From the NCBI RefSeq assembly GCF_030409305.1, contig NZ_JAUFPQ010000009.1, forward strand, positions 144,628 through 208,627: DNA of 64,000 nt. Reading direction: 5' to 3'. The notes under the pieces were generated by a model. The model made no database searches and was not told the DNA's origin. It saw nothing but the letters and a program-made list of their open reading frames with translations. A program made the translations under genes and the position numbers. This DNA is from Halomonas maura (lineage in GTDB: Bacteria; Pseudomonadota; Gammaproteobacteria; Pseudomonadales; Halomonadaceae). Position 1 is the stretch's first letter. Every line of letters starts with the position of its first letter. Below, in pieces: positions 20,151 through 28,530 of this stretch.

Positions 20151-20492
20151 GTGAACGTCAAAGCTACCCCTGTCGCCCGGTCACCGAGGCTGCTGCGCCA
20201 GCAGATGCTGCGAGATAACCGCTTCTTCGGTCTTCACCAGATCTGGTTCGCCGTACTCTTGACCCCTGCCAGCCTGTATCTCATGCGCCTGTTCAGTCCG
20301 CTGCCATGGCAGTGGCTCGTGGTCCCCGGCTTCCTGGTGGCCTGGCTAGTGGTCGAGCTGCTGTTCCTTCGCCGTCGCCTGGCCATCCGGCGGCTGGCGG
20401 TGAAGCAGAGCCATGACGAGATCGTCCGCGAGGCCCTGCGCCACGGGGTCGCCTTGCAGGAGGTCCGGGTGATCGACCGGGAGAGAGAATGA
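20151..20492 (+). CDS. Small two-helix membrane protein of unknown function
   Basis: A 113-aa frame starting with GTG, preceded by GAGAGG at 20141-20146. Two hydrophobic stretches (about residues 30-48 and 53-72) are followed by a basic, amphipathic C-terminal helix (LRRRLAIRRLAVKQSHDEIV). I do not recognise the family. It converges with dinB, the stops being about 10 bases apart. Start choice is uncertain because no ATG is available. Confidence 0.6.
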   Translation: MNVKATPVARSPRLLRQQMLRDNRFFGLHQIWFAVLLTPASLYLMRLFSPLPWQWLVVPGFLVAWLVVELLFLRRRLAIRRLAVKQSHDEIVREALRHGVALQEVRVIDRERE

Positions 20493-20502
20493 TCCGGAGG
20501 CG

Positions 20503-21561
20503 TCAGATCGGCAGGCTGAGCTGCTGCCGGGCATCTTCCGGCAGTAGCCGTACCCCGACGCCCAGCAGGCGCACCGGGCGATGGGCGCGGGCCCAGGCCT
20601 GCTCCAGCAGGCTCTGGTAGCTGGCCAGATCGGTCGAAAGCCCGCGGCTCTCGAGCGTCGTCAGGCTGAAGTCGTCGAAGCGCACCTTGACGAAGATGCC
20701 GGTCAGCGGCGGATGCCCGTGGCGGGCCAGGCGACCCGCCAGGCGCTCGCACAGCGGCGCCAGGGCCGCCCGGGCGCTCTCCAGGTCGGGCAGGTCGCGG
20801 TCGAAGGTGGACTCCACGCTCACCGACTTGCGCTCGCGCTCCACCCTGACCGGCCGCTCGTCGATGCCCCTGGCCAACTCGTAGAGGCGATGGCCGAACT
20901 TGCCGAATTCCTCGAGCAGCCGCTCCAGCGGCACCCGGCGCAGGTCGGCACAGGTGGCGATGTCGAGTGCCTCCAGCCGGGCTCCGGTGGCCGGTCCCAC
21001 CCCATGCAGCTTCTTCACCGGCAGGGTCTCCACGAAGCCCTCGACCCGCTCGGGAGGAATCACCGTGAGGCCGTCGGGCTTGTCCCAGTCGCTGGCGATC
21101 TTGGCCAGGAACTTGGAGGGCGCCACGCCCACCGAGACGGTGATCCCGGTGCGGGCCAGGCACTGTTGCTTCAACCACTGGGCCATCCAGGTGGCGCTGC
21201 CCTGGAAGCCCTCCACGTCGCTGACATCCAGGAAGGCCTCGTCCAGCGACAAGGGCTCCACCAGGGGCGTGAGCTCATGGAAGATGGCCTGGATCTGCCG
21301 GGAGACCTCCCGGTACTTGTCGAAGTCGCCGGGCAGCAGGGTCAGCTGCGGGCAGAGGCGCAGGGCCCGGGCGGTGGGCATGGCGGAGTGGATGCCATAG
21401 GACCGGGCGGGGTAGTTGCAGGTGGCGATGACTCCGCGATGCTCGCGCGAGCGGCCGATGGCGATGGGTATCTCCCGCAGGCTGGGGTCATCGCGCATCT
21501 CCACGGCCGCATAGAAGCAGTCGCAGTCGGCATGCAGGATCTTGCGGAGTCGCTGGGTCAT
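20503..21561 (-). CDS. dinB: DNA polymerase IV (DinB)
   Basis: Error-prone Y-family polymerase for translesion synthesis, 352 aa from ATG 21561 (MTQRLRKILHADCD). Catalytic acids are Asp12 and the Asp107-Glu108 pair in EPLSLDEAF. The helix-hairpin-helix HGVGPATGARLEAL and little-finger domain follow. The last residues QLSLPI form a beta-clamp-binding motif. It lies next to lexA on the same strand and is probably SOS-controlled, although I see no clear LexA box directly before dinB. An ATG ten codons upstream is possible but lacks family support. Confidence 0.93.
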   Translation of the reverse strand: MTQRLRKILHADCDCFYAAVEMRDDPSLREIPIAIGRSREHRGVIATCNYPARSYGIHSAMPTARALRLCPQLTLLPGDFDKYREVSRQIQAIFHELTPLVEPLSLDEAFLDVSDVEGFQGSATWMAQWLKQQCLARTGITVSVGVAPSKFLAKIASDWDKPDGLTVIPPERVEGFVETLPVKKLHGVGPATGARLEALDIATCADLRRVPLERLLEEFGKFGHRLYELARGIDERPVRVERERKSVSVESTFDRDLPDLESARAALAPLCERLAGRLARHGHPPLTGIFVKVRFDDFSLTTLESRGLSTDLASYQSLLEQAWARAHRPVRLLGVGVRLLPEDARQQLSLPI

Positions 21562-21615
21562 GACGGAAGTATTGGCCGGTGAGGGTGTCACCGGCCAGCA
21601 GGAGGGGTTAGGGGG

Positions 21616-22275
21616 TTAGCCCAGGGCCTGGCCATTGCCGCCACGTATAACGCCCACCCCGATCCCCTCGATCTCCAGCGCCTGGTGGCGTAGGTCCACC
21701 TCGATGGGGGCGAAGTCGGGATTCTCGGCCTCCAGGGTCACGGTGTGGCCCTTGCGATGGAAGCGCTTGACGGTCACGTCGTCCTCCAGGCGGGCCACCA
21801 CGATCTGGCCGTCACGGACCCGCTCGGTACGATGCACGGCGAGCAGGTCGCCTTCCAGGATGCCCACGTCCTTCATGGACAGCCCGCGAACGCGCAGCAG
21901 GTAATCGGCCCGGGGCGTGAAGTATTCCGGCGGCAGCGGGCAATAGCGGTCGATATGCTCGGCGGCCAGTATCGGGCTGCCGGCGGCCACCTCACCGATG
22001 ATCGGCAGGCCCTGGGGGGCGTCGTCCTGGGGGGCATCGGGGGCCGCGGCCTCCGGCTCCTGGGCCGGCAGGCGAATGCCCCGGGAGGTGCCGCGGATCA
22101 TGCGGATGGCGCCCTTGCGCTCCAGGGCCCGCAGGTGCTCCTCGGCGGCATTGGGCGACTTGAAGCCCAGGGCGCGGGAGATCTCGGCCCGGGTCGGGGG
22201 GTAGCCCAGTTCGTTCATGGTCTTGACGATGAAGTCGTAGACATTCTGCTGGCGCGGGGTGAGGGGGCGAGTCAT
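21616..22275 (-). CDS. lexA: SOS repressor LexA
   Basis: Represses DNA-damage genes and cleaves itself when RecA filaments form; 219 aa. The winged helix occupies residues 1-65 ([35 protein letters not shown]). The cleavage site is Ala98-Gly99 in EVAAGSPI, with catalytic Ser133 ([10 protein letters not shown]) and Lys170 (DVTVKRF). A Pro/Ala/Asp linker between the domains is longer than in E. coli. The start at 22275 gives the canonical [10 protein letters not shown]; the extension to 22311 is rejected. Two candidate SOS boxes lie upstream. Confidence 0.95.
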   Translation of the reverse strand: MTRPLTPRQQNVYDFIVKTMNELGYPPTRAEISRALGFKSPNAAEEHLRALERKGAIRMIRGTSRGIRLPAQEPEAAAPDAPQDDAPQGLPIIGEVAAGSPILAAEHIDRYCPLPPEYFTPRADYLLRVRGLSMKDVGILEGDLLAVHRTERVRDGQIVVARLEDDVTVKRFHRKGHTVTLEAENPDFAPIEVDLRHQALEIEGIGVGVIRGGNGQALG

Positions 22276-22323
22276 GCGACCTCCGGGGCGGGAGCGGTGG
22301 GTGGCAGCCATGCTGCTCGTCTA

Positions 22324-22356
22324 TTGGGCAAGTATACAGCATGGGTATCCATCCAG
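22324..22356 (-). promoter_or_regulatory. Two candidate LexA (SOS) boxes upstream of lexA
   Basis: Read on the lexA strand, CTGGATGGATACCCAT (22356-22341) and CTGTATACTTGCCCAA (22339-22324) both follow CTG-N10-CAN, one base short of the CTG-N10-CAG consensus. They lie 17 bp apart and 48-80 bases before the lexA start, the arrangement expected for an autoregulated lexA with tandem boxes. Confidence 0.6.
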
Positions 22357-22509
22357 TAAAAGGCCGGATCAGCGTTTCCGTGCCCTCCCAGACGCGCCCG
22401 CACCCGGCCTGGCAACGCGGGCAACGAGCTCCAGGCTTTCCCGTTTCAAACGCAGGGTCCTGTGCGCATTGAGGCGAGGCCCTTGGGTGTCATACACTCG
22501 ACATATATT

Positions 22510-22523
22510 CAAACAAATGTTTC
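22510..22523 (+). promoter_or_regulatory. PsrA-type operator upstream of psrA
   Basis: CAAAC-AAAT-GTTTC matches the published PsrA half-site pattern (G/C)AAAC-N2-4-GTTT(G/C) exactly. It lies 17 bases before the preferred psrA start and just after TATATT (22504-22509), a possible -10. This supports negative autoregulation. Confidence 0.7.
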
Positions 22524-22540
22524 CAACCCGGACGCACGCC

Positions 22541-23212
22541 ATGGCTCAGCCCGATACCGTTACCCGCATCCTCGATACCGCCGAGGTGCTGTTCGCCGAG
22601 CGCGGCTTCGCCGAGACCTCGCTGCGCAACATCACCAGCAAGGCCAAGGTCAACCTCGCGGCGGTCAACTACCACTTCGGCTCCAAGAAGTCGCTGATCC
22701 AGGCGGTCTTCGCCCGCTACCTCGACCCCTTCACGGCGCGCTTCCATACCGCCCTGGACGAGCTCGAGGCGCGCCACCCGGGGGAGGGCGACGAGATCCC
22801 CCTGGAGGAGCTGCTGGAGACCATGGCACGCACCGTGCTGGAGGTGCCGGCGGAGCGCAACAGCCTGAAGGTGTTCATGCGCCTGCTGGGGCTGGCCTAC
22901 AGCCAGGCCCAGGGGCACCTGCGCCGCTACATCCAGGACGAGTACGGCAGCGTCTTCACCCGCTTCACCGAGCTGGTACGGCGGGCCACCCCCGACCTGC
23001 CGGATGCCGAGCGCTTCTGGCGGCTGCACTTCATGCTGGGCACGGTGATCTTCACCCTGTCGGGCCTGGATGCGCTGCGCGATATCGCCGAGAAGGACTA
23101 CGACGAGCACATCACGGTGCGCGACCTGGTGCGTCGCCTGCGACCGGTGGTGGTCTCGGCCATGAACGCCCCCCTGCCGGAACCCCCGGCCGCGGTCCGT
23201 CAGGCGAGCTGA
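22541..23212 (+). CDS. psrA: TetR-family regulator PsrA
   Basis: TetR-type regulator of fatty-acid metabolism and stress/sigma-S genes in pseudomonads, released by long-chain fatty acyl ligands; 223 aa. The N-terminus MAQPDTVTRILDTAEVLF and NLAAVNYHFGSKKSLIQAVF strongly resemble Pseudomonas PsrA, as does FMRLLGLAYSQAQGHLRRYI in the ligand domain. The neighbouring divergent lexA matches the lexA-psrA pairing of Pseudomonas. ATG 22541 is preferred; ATG 22517 is also in frame but sits inside the predicted operator. Confidence 0.88.
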   Translation: MAQPDTVTRILDTAEVLFAERGFAETSLRNITSKAKVNLAAVNYHFGSKKSLIQAVFARYLDPFTARFHTALDELEARHPGEGDEIPLEELLETMARTVLEVPAERNSLKVFMRLLGLAYSQAQGHLRRYIQDEYGSVFTRFTELVRRATPDLPDAERFWRLHFMLGTVIFTLSGLDALRDIAEKDYDEHITVRDLVRRLRPVVVSAMNAPLPEPPAAVRQAS

Positions 23213-23242
23213 AGGGCCAGGCAGGGGCCGTTGCCGGCGGAG

Positions 23243-23409
23243 TATGGGGTGTAGGGTGAGGAGTAAGGGGTGAAGAGTGAGGAGTAAGGGGTGAAGAGTG
23301 AGGAGTGAGCGGTGAAGCGTGGGGAGGATAGGAGCAATAACGGGGTAGGGGCCAAGTCCTCGCCACACCCCCAACTCCAACCTCTCTACCCCAAACTCCT
23401 TACCAGCCT
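23243..23409. repeat. Inverted pair of degenerate heptamer arrays between psrA and pilC
   Basis: On the + strand about 11 purine-rich 7-mers run from 23243 to 23325 (such as GTGAGGA, GTAAGGG, GTGAAGA, repeated in order). After about 35 unique bases a pyrimidine-rich 7-bp series (CCAACTC, CAACCTC, TCTACCC, CAAACTC) runs to the pilC stop. The halves are roughly complementary and could fold into a long imperfect hairpin between two convergent genes. Confidence 0.7.
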
Positions 23410-24642
23410 TCAAACCACGCTGCCCAGCTCGAAGATCGGCAGATACATGGAAACCACCAGGCCGCCGACCAGCAACCCCAGCACCACGATGATGAAGGGC
23501 TCGAGCAGCGAGGTGAGGGTGTCGACCATGTTGTCGACCTCCTCCTCGTAGTAGTCCGCCACCCGGTTAAGCATGGCATCCAGCGAGCCCGCCTCCTCGC
23601 CGATGCCGACCATCTGTACCGCCAGCGGCGGGAACTGCTCGGTCATGCGCATGGCGAAGTGCAACTGCTGGCCCGTGGAAACATCCTCGCGCACCTGTTC
23701 GACGGCCCGCTCGTAGACCTTGTTGCCGGTGGCGCCCGCCGCGGTGTTCAGGGCCTCCACCAGGGGCACGCCGGCACCGAAGGTGGTGGCCAGGGTGCGG
23801 GCGTAACGCGCCACGGAAGACTTGTCGAGGATCTTGCCGATCACCGGGATGCGCAGCGACAGGGCATGCATGCGATAGGCGAAGGCTTCCGAACGCTTGA
23901 TCCCGGCCCGCAAGAGGTAGATGAAGACCACCACGGAACCCAGGGACCAGAGCCAGTAGGCCTGGGCGAATTCCGAGAGCTGGATGGTCAGGCGGGTCAT
24001 GGCCGGCAGTTCGGCGCCGAAGCCAGCGAAGAGGCTCTCGAACTGTGGCACCACCTTGATCAGCAGCAGGGCGGTGACACCGATGGCGACCACGATGACG
24101 GCGGCGGGGTACCAGAGCGCCTTCTTGATCCGCCCCTTGAGGGACTCGGTCTTCTCCTTGTAGGTGGCCACGCGCTCGAGCATGCTATCCAGCGAGCCCG
24201 ACTGCTCGCCGGCCTCCACCAGGTTGGAGAACAGGCGGTCGAAGTGCTCCGGATGCCGCCTCAGGGCCTCCGAGAAGCTGGCGCCGGCCGCCACATCGTT
24301 CATCAGCTCCTGGACGAGACCGCTCATGGCCGGCTTCTTCAGGCTCTCGGCGACCACCTGGAAGGCCTGCAGCACCGGCACGCCGGCGCGGATCATGGTG
24401 GCCATCTGCCGGGCGAACAGCATGATGTCGCGAGGCTTGATCTTGCCCATGCCGCCGCCGAGCCCGCTCTTGCGGCGAATGTTCTTGATCATGATGTTCT
24501 GGCCGGCGAGTTCCTGCTCGACCTCGACGCGCCTGCTGGCGATCGTCTCGCCGCTCACGCGCCTGCCGTGAGGGCCCTTGCCGGTCCATCGCCAGCGGTA
24601 GAGCTTGATCTTGTGGGACTTGCGTAGCGTCGCTGTGGCCAT
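23410..24642 (-). CDS. pilC: Type IV pilus inner-membrane platform protein PilC
   Basis: Platform protein on which PilB drives pilin assembly; GspF/PilC family, 410 aa. Two homologous GspF domains are seen at about residues 70-195 (FARQMATMIRAGVPVLQAF, LVEAGEQSGSLDSML) and 275-400 (YARTLATTFGAGVPLVEAL, MVGIGEEAGSLDAML), with three membrane segments. It is downstream of pilB on the same strand, separated by a 160-bp gap that holds repeat arrays. A prepilin peptidase gene (pilD), usually next in such clusters, is absent; a psrA/lexA block follows instead. Confidence 0.93.
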   Translation of the reverse strand: MATATLRKSHKIKLYRWRWTGKGPHGRRVSGETIASRRVEVEQELAGQNIMIKNIRRKSGLGGGMGKIKPRDIMLFARQMATMIRAGVPVLQAFQVVAESLKKPAMSGLVQELMNDVAAGASFSEALRRHPEHFDRLFSNLVEAGEQSGSLDSMLERVATYKEKTESLKGRIKKALWYPAAVIVVAIGVTALLLIKVVPQFESLFAGFGAELPAMTRLTIQLSEFAQAYWLWSLGSVVVFIYLLRAGIKRSEAFAYRMHALSLRIPVIGKILDKSSVARYARTLATTFGAGVPLVEALNTAAGATGNKVYERAVEQVREDVSTGQQLHFAMRMTEQFPPLAVQMVGIGEEAGSLDAMLNRVADYYEEEVDNMVDTLTSLLEPFIIVVLGLLVGGLVVSMYLPIFELGSVV

Positions 24643-24671
24643 GATCTAGATCCCTGCGCTGTTCTAATGGT

Positions 24672-24800
24672 TTTTTTGTTTGGTGTGTGGAGTTTGGTGC
24701 GTGGAGGTGTGTGGGGGTTGGTGTGTGGTTTGAGGCACCTTTCCTGGAGGCGTGCACATTCTCCTCACCCCGCACCCCTAACTCCTCACCCTGTACCCCC
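24672..24800. repeat. Inverted pair of heptamer arrays between pilB and pilC
   Basis: On the + strand a G/T-rich 7-bp series (TTTGGTG, TGTGGAG, TTTGGTG, CGTGGAG and more) spans about 24679-24734. After some 25 bases a pyrimidine series (CTCCTCA, CCCCGCA, CCCCTAA, CTCCTCA, CCCTGTA) reaches the pilB stop. This is the same architecture as the psrA-pilC gap. It sits inside a presumed pilBC operon, so the transcript would carry the hairpin. Confidence 0.7.
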
Positions 24801-24802
24801 GA

Positions 24803-26596
24803 TCAGTCCTTCGTCACCCGATTGACCTCCGCCAGGCTGGTCAGCCCCTGCATCACCTTGAGCAGGCCGCTGCGGCGCAGGTCGGGGTGGCCTTCCTCGC
24901 GCGCCTGGACGGCGAAGTCCATCGAGTTGCCCTGTTTCATGATCAGCTGGCTCATGGCATTGGTGATCGGCACCACCTCGTAGATGCCCACGCGCCCCTT
25001 GAAGCCCTGGGTGCAGTGCTTGCAGCCCACCGGCTCGAAGATGGTGGCCTGATCGACTTCCGCCTCGGTGAAGCCCTGGTTGAGCAGCGCCTCCCGGGGA
25101 ATGTCGGCCGGCTGCTTGCAGTGCTTGCATAGCCGCCGCGCCAGGCGCTGGGCGATGATCAGGCTCACCGAGCTGGCGATATTGAAGGGCGCCACGCCCA
25201 TGTTGGCCAGGCGGGTCAACGTCTCGGCGGCGGAATTGGTATGCACGGTGGAGAGCACCAGGTGGCCGGTCTGGGCGGCCTTGACGGCGATTTCGGCGGT
25301 CTCCAGGTCGCGGATCTCGCCGACCATCACCACGTCCGGGTCCTGGCGCAGGAAGGCGCGCAGGGCGCTGGCGAAGTCCAGGCCGATCTTGGGCAGCACG
25401 TTCACCTGGTTGACGCCGGGGACCTTGATCTCCACCGGGTCCTCGGCGGTGCAGATATTGCGCTCCACCTCGTTGAGGATGTTGATGCCCGTATAGAGGG
25501 TGACGCTCTTGCCGCTGCCGGTGGGGCCGGTGACCAGGATCATGCCCTGGGGATCGTCCAGCGCCTGTTCGTAGATGTCGCGCTGTTCGGGGGTGAAGCC
25601 CAGTTGCTCGATGCCCAGCTGCGCCGAGGCCGGGTCGAGGATCCGCAGCACGATCTTCTCGCCATAGACGGTGGGCAGCGAGTTGACGCGAAAGTCGATC
25701 GAACGGGTGCTGGAGATCTTCAGCTTGATGGCGCCGTCCTGGGGCAGGCGGCGCTCCGAGATATCGAGGCGCGACATCACCTTGAGGCGGGCGGCGATGC
25801 GCGTGCGCATGGCGAAGGGCGGGTGGGCCACATCGTGCAGCATGCCGTCGATGCGAAAGCGCACCCGATAGCTCGTCTCGTAGGGCTCGAAGTGGATGTC
25901 CGACGCCCCGCGGCGGATGGCATCCAGCAGGATCTTGTTGACGAACTTGACGATGGGCGCGTCGTCCCCGGCGGCGGCCACGGCCTGCTGCTCGTCGCTG
26001 ACATCGGTGACACCCTCATCGAAGCTGAGCTCGCCGATGGCATCGTCCACGTTGGCCAGCTCATCCAGCATGCTGCTCTCGTTGCGGGCGAGATAGCTCT
26101 CCAGCACCGGGCCGAGCTGATCCACCGGGGCGAGCACGCCCTCGGGCGTGAGGCCGGTGGCGAACTGCAGCTCATCCAGCTGCGCCAGGGTGGAGGGGTA
26201 GGGCACCGCCACGGTGAGGCGGTGTCCGTGCCGATTGAGCGGCAGCACCCCCAGTCGACGCAGGATCTTGTCGGGGTAGTCCGCCGCGGGGGGCAGGCTC
26301 TCGAGCCGGATGGCATCCAGGTCGATGATCGGCAGGCCATATTCCCATGCCGCCGTCAGCGTCGCCTGACGGGCCGGCACCAGGCCGGACTGGATCACAT
26401 GCTCCAGCAGCGAGAGCTCGCCCTCCCGGGCCTCCTGTTCGGCGCGGGCGGCGGCGGCCTCACTCAGGTAGCCATCACGCATCAGTCGCCGGCTGAGCCC
26501 GCGCAGCCCGCTGCGGTTAGCGGCGCCGGAGAGGGGCGAGCTGGCGGGCTCGGGTGTGTAGGCCTGCTCGGGGCCGGGAGGGCGGTAGTCATTCAT
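24803..26596 (-). CDS. pilB: Type IV pilus assembly ATPase PilB
   Basis: Hexameric ATPase that powers pilus extension, 597 aa. It has an N-terminal GspE/MshEN-like domain (about residues 40-180), then the ATPase with Walker A GPTGSGKSV near residue 355, the Asp box TAEDPVEI, Walker B VVMVGEIRD and the His box TGHLVLSTVHTN. A CKHC...CKHC pair binds zinc. The start is either ATG 26596 (MNDYRPPG) or GTG 26617; neither has a good ribosome site, and I chose the ATG. It is divergent from pilA and lies before pilC. Confidence 0.92.
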   Translation of the reverse strand: MNDYRPPGPEQAYTPEPASSPLSGAANRSGLRGLSRRLMRDGYLSEAAAARAEQEAREGELSLLEHVIQSGLVPARQATLTAAWEYGLPIIDLDAIRLESLPPAADYPDKILRRLGVLPLNRHGHRLTVAVPYPSTLAQLDELQFATGLTPEGVLAPVDQLGPVLESYLARNESSMLDELANVDDAIGELSFDEGVTDVSDEQQAVAAAGDDAPIVKFVNKILLDAIRRGASDIHFEPYETSYRVRFRIDGMLHDVAHPPFAMRTRIAARLKVMSRLDISERRLPQDGAIKLKISSTRSIDFRVNSLPTVYGEKIVLRILDPASAQLGIEQLGFTPEQRDIYEQALDDPQGMILVTGPTGSGKSVTLYTGINILNEVERNICTAEDPVEIKVPGVNQVNVLPKIGLDFASALRAFLRQDPDVVMVGEIRDLETAEIAVKAAQTGHLVLSTVHTNSAAETLTRLANMGVAPFNIASSVSLIIAQRLARRLCKHCKQPADIPREALLNQGFTEAEVDQATIFEPVGCKHCTQGFKGRVGIYEVVPITNAMSQLIMKQGNSMDFAVQAREEGHPDLRRSGLLKVMQGLTSLAEVNRVTKD

Positions 26597-26946
26597 GTAG
26601 TCTGATCGTCTCGCCACGTGAGCTGAAAACTAGCATCCTTGATTCTAGCCCGTGAGGCTAGGCCCCGCCCAGCCTTGCCTTATGCGGCCTCAACCCTCCT
26701 GTGGCCTACTGATGGACATACATTAGTATGAGATAAGCCAGCCTGGAGTGACAAAAAGTGGTACTTTGTGCTTGCATGGTTGTGGTTTGTTATTTAGTGT
26801 AACCCTAGGGTGGCCTTCAAGGCTCCCGCTGATCCGGGTGGTGAGATGCGGTCCACTGCAGGATCCGAGGCATGGCAATCTGTAGGTGGGCCTACAGCGG
26901 CGATGCAGCATTATGACCAGACGTTGATGAGCCAGGGGTAAAGACG
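26597..26946. promoter_or_regulatory. Divergent pilB/pilA control region
   Basis: A 350-bp gap that is AT-richer than its flanks around 26700-26810. No convincing sigma-54 element (GG-N10-GC) is found: the closest match near 26759 has wrong spacing. A small hairpin at 26880-26897 (CTGTAGG with CCTACAG) lies in the likely pilA leader and shares its core with the REP-like hairpin at 29330. Promoters for both genes must be here but cannot be pinned down by eye. Confidence 0.4.
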
Positions 26947-27429
26947 ATGAACAGGCAAAACATGAAACGTTATGTAAAGGCTGGTCAGGGCGGCTTTACC
27001 CTGATCGAACTGCTGATCGTGGTGGCGATCATCGGGATCTTGGCTGCAATCGCGATTCCGAGGTATCAGGACTACGTTGCCAGATCTCAAGCATCAACTG
27101 CTCTGGCGACAATACGGGGCGTAGAAACGCAAGCCGAAGATTTAGTTCTACGCGATCAAACATTGACCGTAACTAACGATGGTTCTGGTAATCTTGGCGT
27201 CGCAGCCGCACAAGAATATGGAACAGTATCCGTCGTAGGAGCTGCTTCCAATACTCCATCGATAATTTATACATTTTCTGCTGATAACTCTGTTTTTGCT
27301 GGTACGGATGCAATTTGGCGCACAAGAAATGCCAATAACGGGTGGACTTGTGGCGCTACCTTGGCTGCAAGCAATGTGGCTCTTCCAGATTCATGCACAG
27401 GCGGCGGAACTGCGCCTACCGATGGATAA
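26947..27429 (+). CDS. pilA: Type IV major pilin PilA
   Basis: Pilus subunit precursor, 160 aa. A positively charged leader ends in GG and is followed by FTLIELLIVVAIIGILAAIA, with Glu at +5 after the processing site (G-F). Two cysteines (GWTCGATL and PDSCTG) form the C-terminal disulfide loop. ATG 26947 gives a 16-residue leader and ATG 26962 an 11-residue leader; either would be cut by PilD. The mature part is AT-richer than neighbouring genes and may have been exchanged, as is common for pilins. A good terminator follows. Confidence 0.92.
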   Translation: MNRQNMKRYVKAGQGGFTLIELLIVVAIIGILAAIAIPRYQDYVARSQASTALATIRGVETQAEDLVLRDQTLTVTNDGSGNLGVAAAQEYGTVSVVGAASNTPSIIYTFSADNSVFAGTDAIWRTRNANNGWTCGATLAASNVALPDSCTGGGTAPTDG

Positions 27430-27460
27430 TCAGTGAGCTAATCGAGCTAATCGGAAAACC

Positions 27461-27609
27461 AATCGGGGACAGACCCCAATTAAAGGAGACGGTCGGCAAT
27501 TGCCGGCCGTTTTCTTTGCATAAATACATAAATAATCGGGGACAGACCCCAATTAGACCCGGCCCCCCGTAAATAATCGGGGACAGACCCCAATTAGACC
27601 CGGCCCCCC
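27461..27609. repeat. REP-like repeats after pilA: three copies of a GGGGACAGACCCC unit
   Basis: The core AATCGGGGACAGACCCCAAT occurs at 27461, 27534 and 27575. The last two copies belong to an exact 41-bp tandem unit that also contains GACCCGGCCCCCC. The core is a near palindrome of the kind often found near RAYT transposases, and one such gene lies 1 kb away. Copy 1 directly precedes the pilA terminator. A degenerate match occurs near 29700. Confidence 0.75.
27489..27517 (+). terminator. pilA intrinsic terminator
   Basis: An 11-bp stem with one G-T pair (27489-27499 with 27500-27510, practically no loop until ends fray) is followed by TTTCTTT. It lies 60 bases after the pilA stop. Confidence 0.75.
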
Positions 27610-27646
27610 GGGGTCAACCCCGGCCCTATCCAATTCTGATGGGGTG

Positions 27647-28057
27647 TCAAGGTGTGGCTTGGAGCTGTTCATGGGCAAACGCGAGTAGTGATCGGTAATC
27701 GCGTTGGCGAATAATCGTCTTGACGATTTCGGCATCCAGGTTCAGGTGGTCATGCACCAGGGCGTTACGCAGGCCGATGACCTTGTTCCATGGCGTTCCG
27801 CTGCTGTCATGGCCCAGGCTCTGGAGCTTAGTGAATGCCTGTCGTGCATCGCTCGGCACTACCATGCCGAGGGATTTAAGCCGCTGTTTGGCAATGCCGA
27901 TGCAGGCCTCGGTCAAGAGCTGCAAGTTGCGTTCGGCGGCTCGATAAAGCAAGGCATTGAGACCGCCTGGCGCAGTAGAAGCCTGATGCAGCAGATCCAG
28001 CTCTTCCGCGATGGTGGCCAGATGCTCGCGCATCGCATCGATATATTCGATTTCCAT
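27647..28057 (-). CDS. hepT: HepT-like HEPN ribonuclease toxin
   Basis: A 136-aa HEPN-domain protein, the toxin of HepT/MntA (type VII) toxin-antitoxin pairs. The RNase motif R-x4-H is Arg97-NALV-His102 in GLRNALVHDHL. In characterised HepT the motif is RX4HXY and the Tyr is AMPylated by MntA; here that position is His104. ATG 28057 (MEIEYIDAMREHL) gives the family N-terminus; a longer frame to 28357 overlaps mntA and is rejected. It begins 19 bases after the mntA stop, as expected for an antitoxin-first operon. Confidence 0.82.
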   Translation of the reverse strand: MEIEYIDAMREHLATIAEELDLLHQASTAPGGLNALLYRAAERNLQLLTEACIGIAKQRLKSLGMVVPSDARQAFTKLQSLGHDSSGTPWNKVIGLRNALVHDHLNLDAEIVKTIIRQRDYRSLLAFAHEQLQATP

Positions 28058-28076
28058 AAGAGGTCGGCCCGTCGCT

Positions 28077-28508
28077 TCAGGCATGGTGGCGTTGATGATA
28101 CAAGTGGTCGATCTCCCACATCGACGTGATCCGGTTTTCTTCCCGAATGAGACGCAGCCGATCGTTGGCGTGAAGCACCCGACCGGTACGGATGACGGCG
28201 TGGGCCAGGGTGAGCGGCACCAGGTTGATATCGATGATAGATAACTGGTCTTCGTGCATGCCCAGGGCATCCTGCCAATCCTGAGCCAGCAGCTCGGGGC
28301 GGAGACGTCGCTGCAGCGGATCCGACTCGAATGTGCCAAAGGCAACGGCCAGGTCATAGTCGCTGTCGGCCGTGGCAGTCCCCTTTGCGCGGGAGCCGTA
28401 GAGCCACAGCACAGCGACCTCTCTGTCCTTGGCCGCCAGGGCGGCGAGGTCTCTCAGGGGGGGGGCGAAGGAGCGGGCATCTTGGCACCTGTCGTGAACT
28501 GGCGGCAT
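28077..28508 (-). CDS. mntA: MntA-like antitoxin (minimal nucleotidyltransferase)
   Basis: A 143-aa minimal nucleotidyltransferase that neutralises HepT by AMPylation in known systems. The catalytic motif G38-S39-x10-D50-x-D52 is perfect (YGSRAKGTATADSDYDLAV). It lies upstream of hepT on the same strand. The pair sits between REP-like elements and a RAYT transposase in a patch of accessory genes, consistent with horizontal acquisition. Confidence 0.82.
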   Translation of the reverse strand: MPPVHDRCQDARSFAPPLRDLAALAAKDREVAVLWLYGSRAKGTATADSDYDLAVAFGTFESDPLQRRLRPELLAQDWQDALGMHEDQLSIIDINLVPLTLAHAVIRTGRVLHANDRLRLIREENRITSMWEIDHLYHQRHHA

Positions 28509-28530
28509 TGTCGTGATCGAGACCTAGTTA

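Noticed and set aside
22259..22540. Upstream extension of psrA
   Set aside because: The frame happens to be open through the lexA-psrA control region, but PsrA homologues start at MAQ and the operator lies there.
26757..26777. Sigma-54 promoter for pilA
   Set aside because: GTGGTAC and CTTGCA are present but GG-to-GC spacing is two bases too long for the -24/-12 element.
27534..27609. 41-bp tandem near pilA as a CRISPR or attachment site
   Set aside because: Two abutting identical units without spacers or integrase; REP-like core fits better.
28058..28357. Longer HepT reading overlapping mntA
   Set aside because: The extra 100 residues are an out-of-frame shadow of mntA with no HEPN features.
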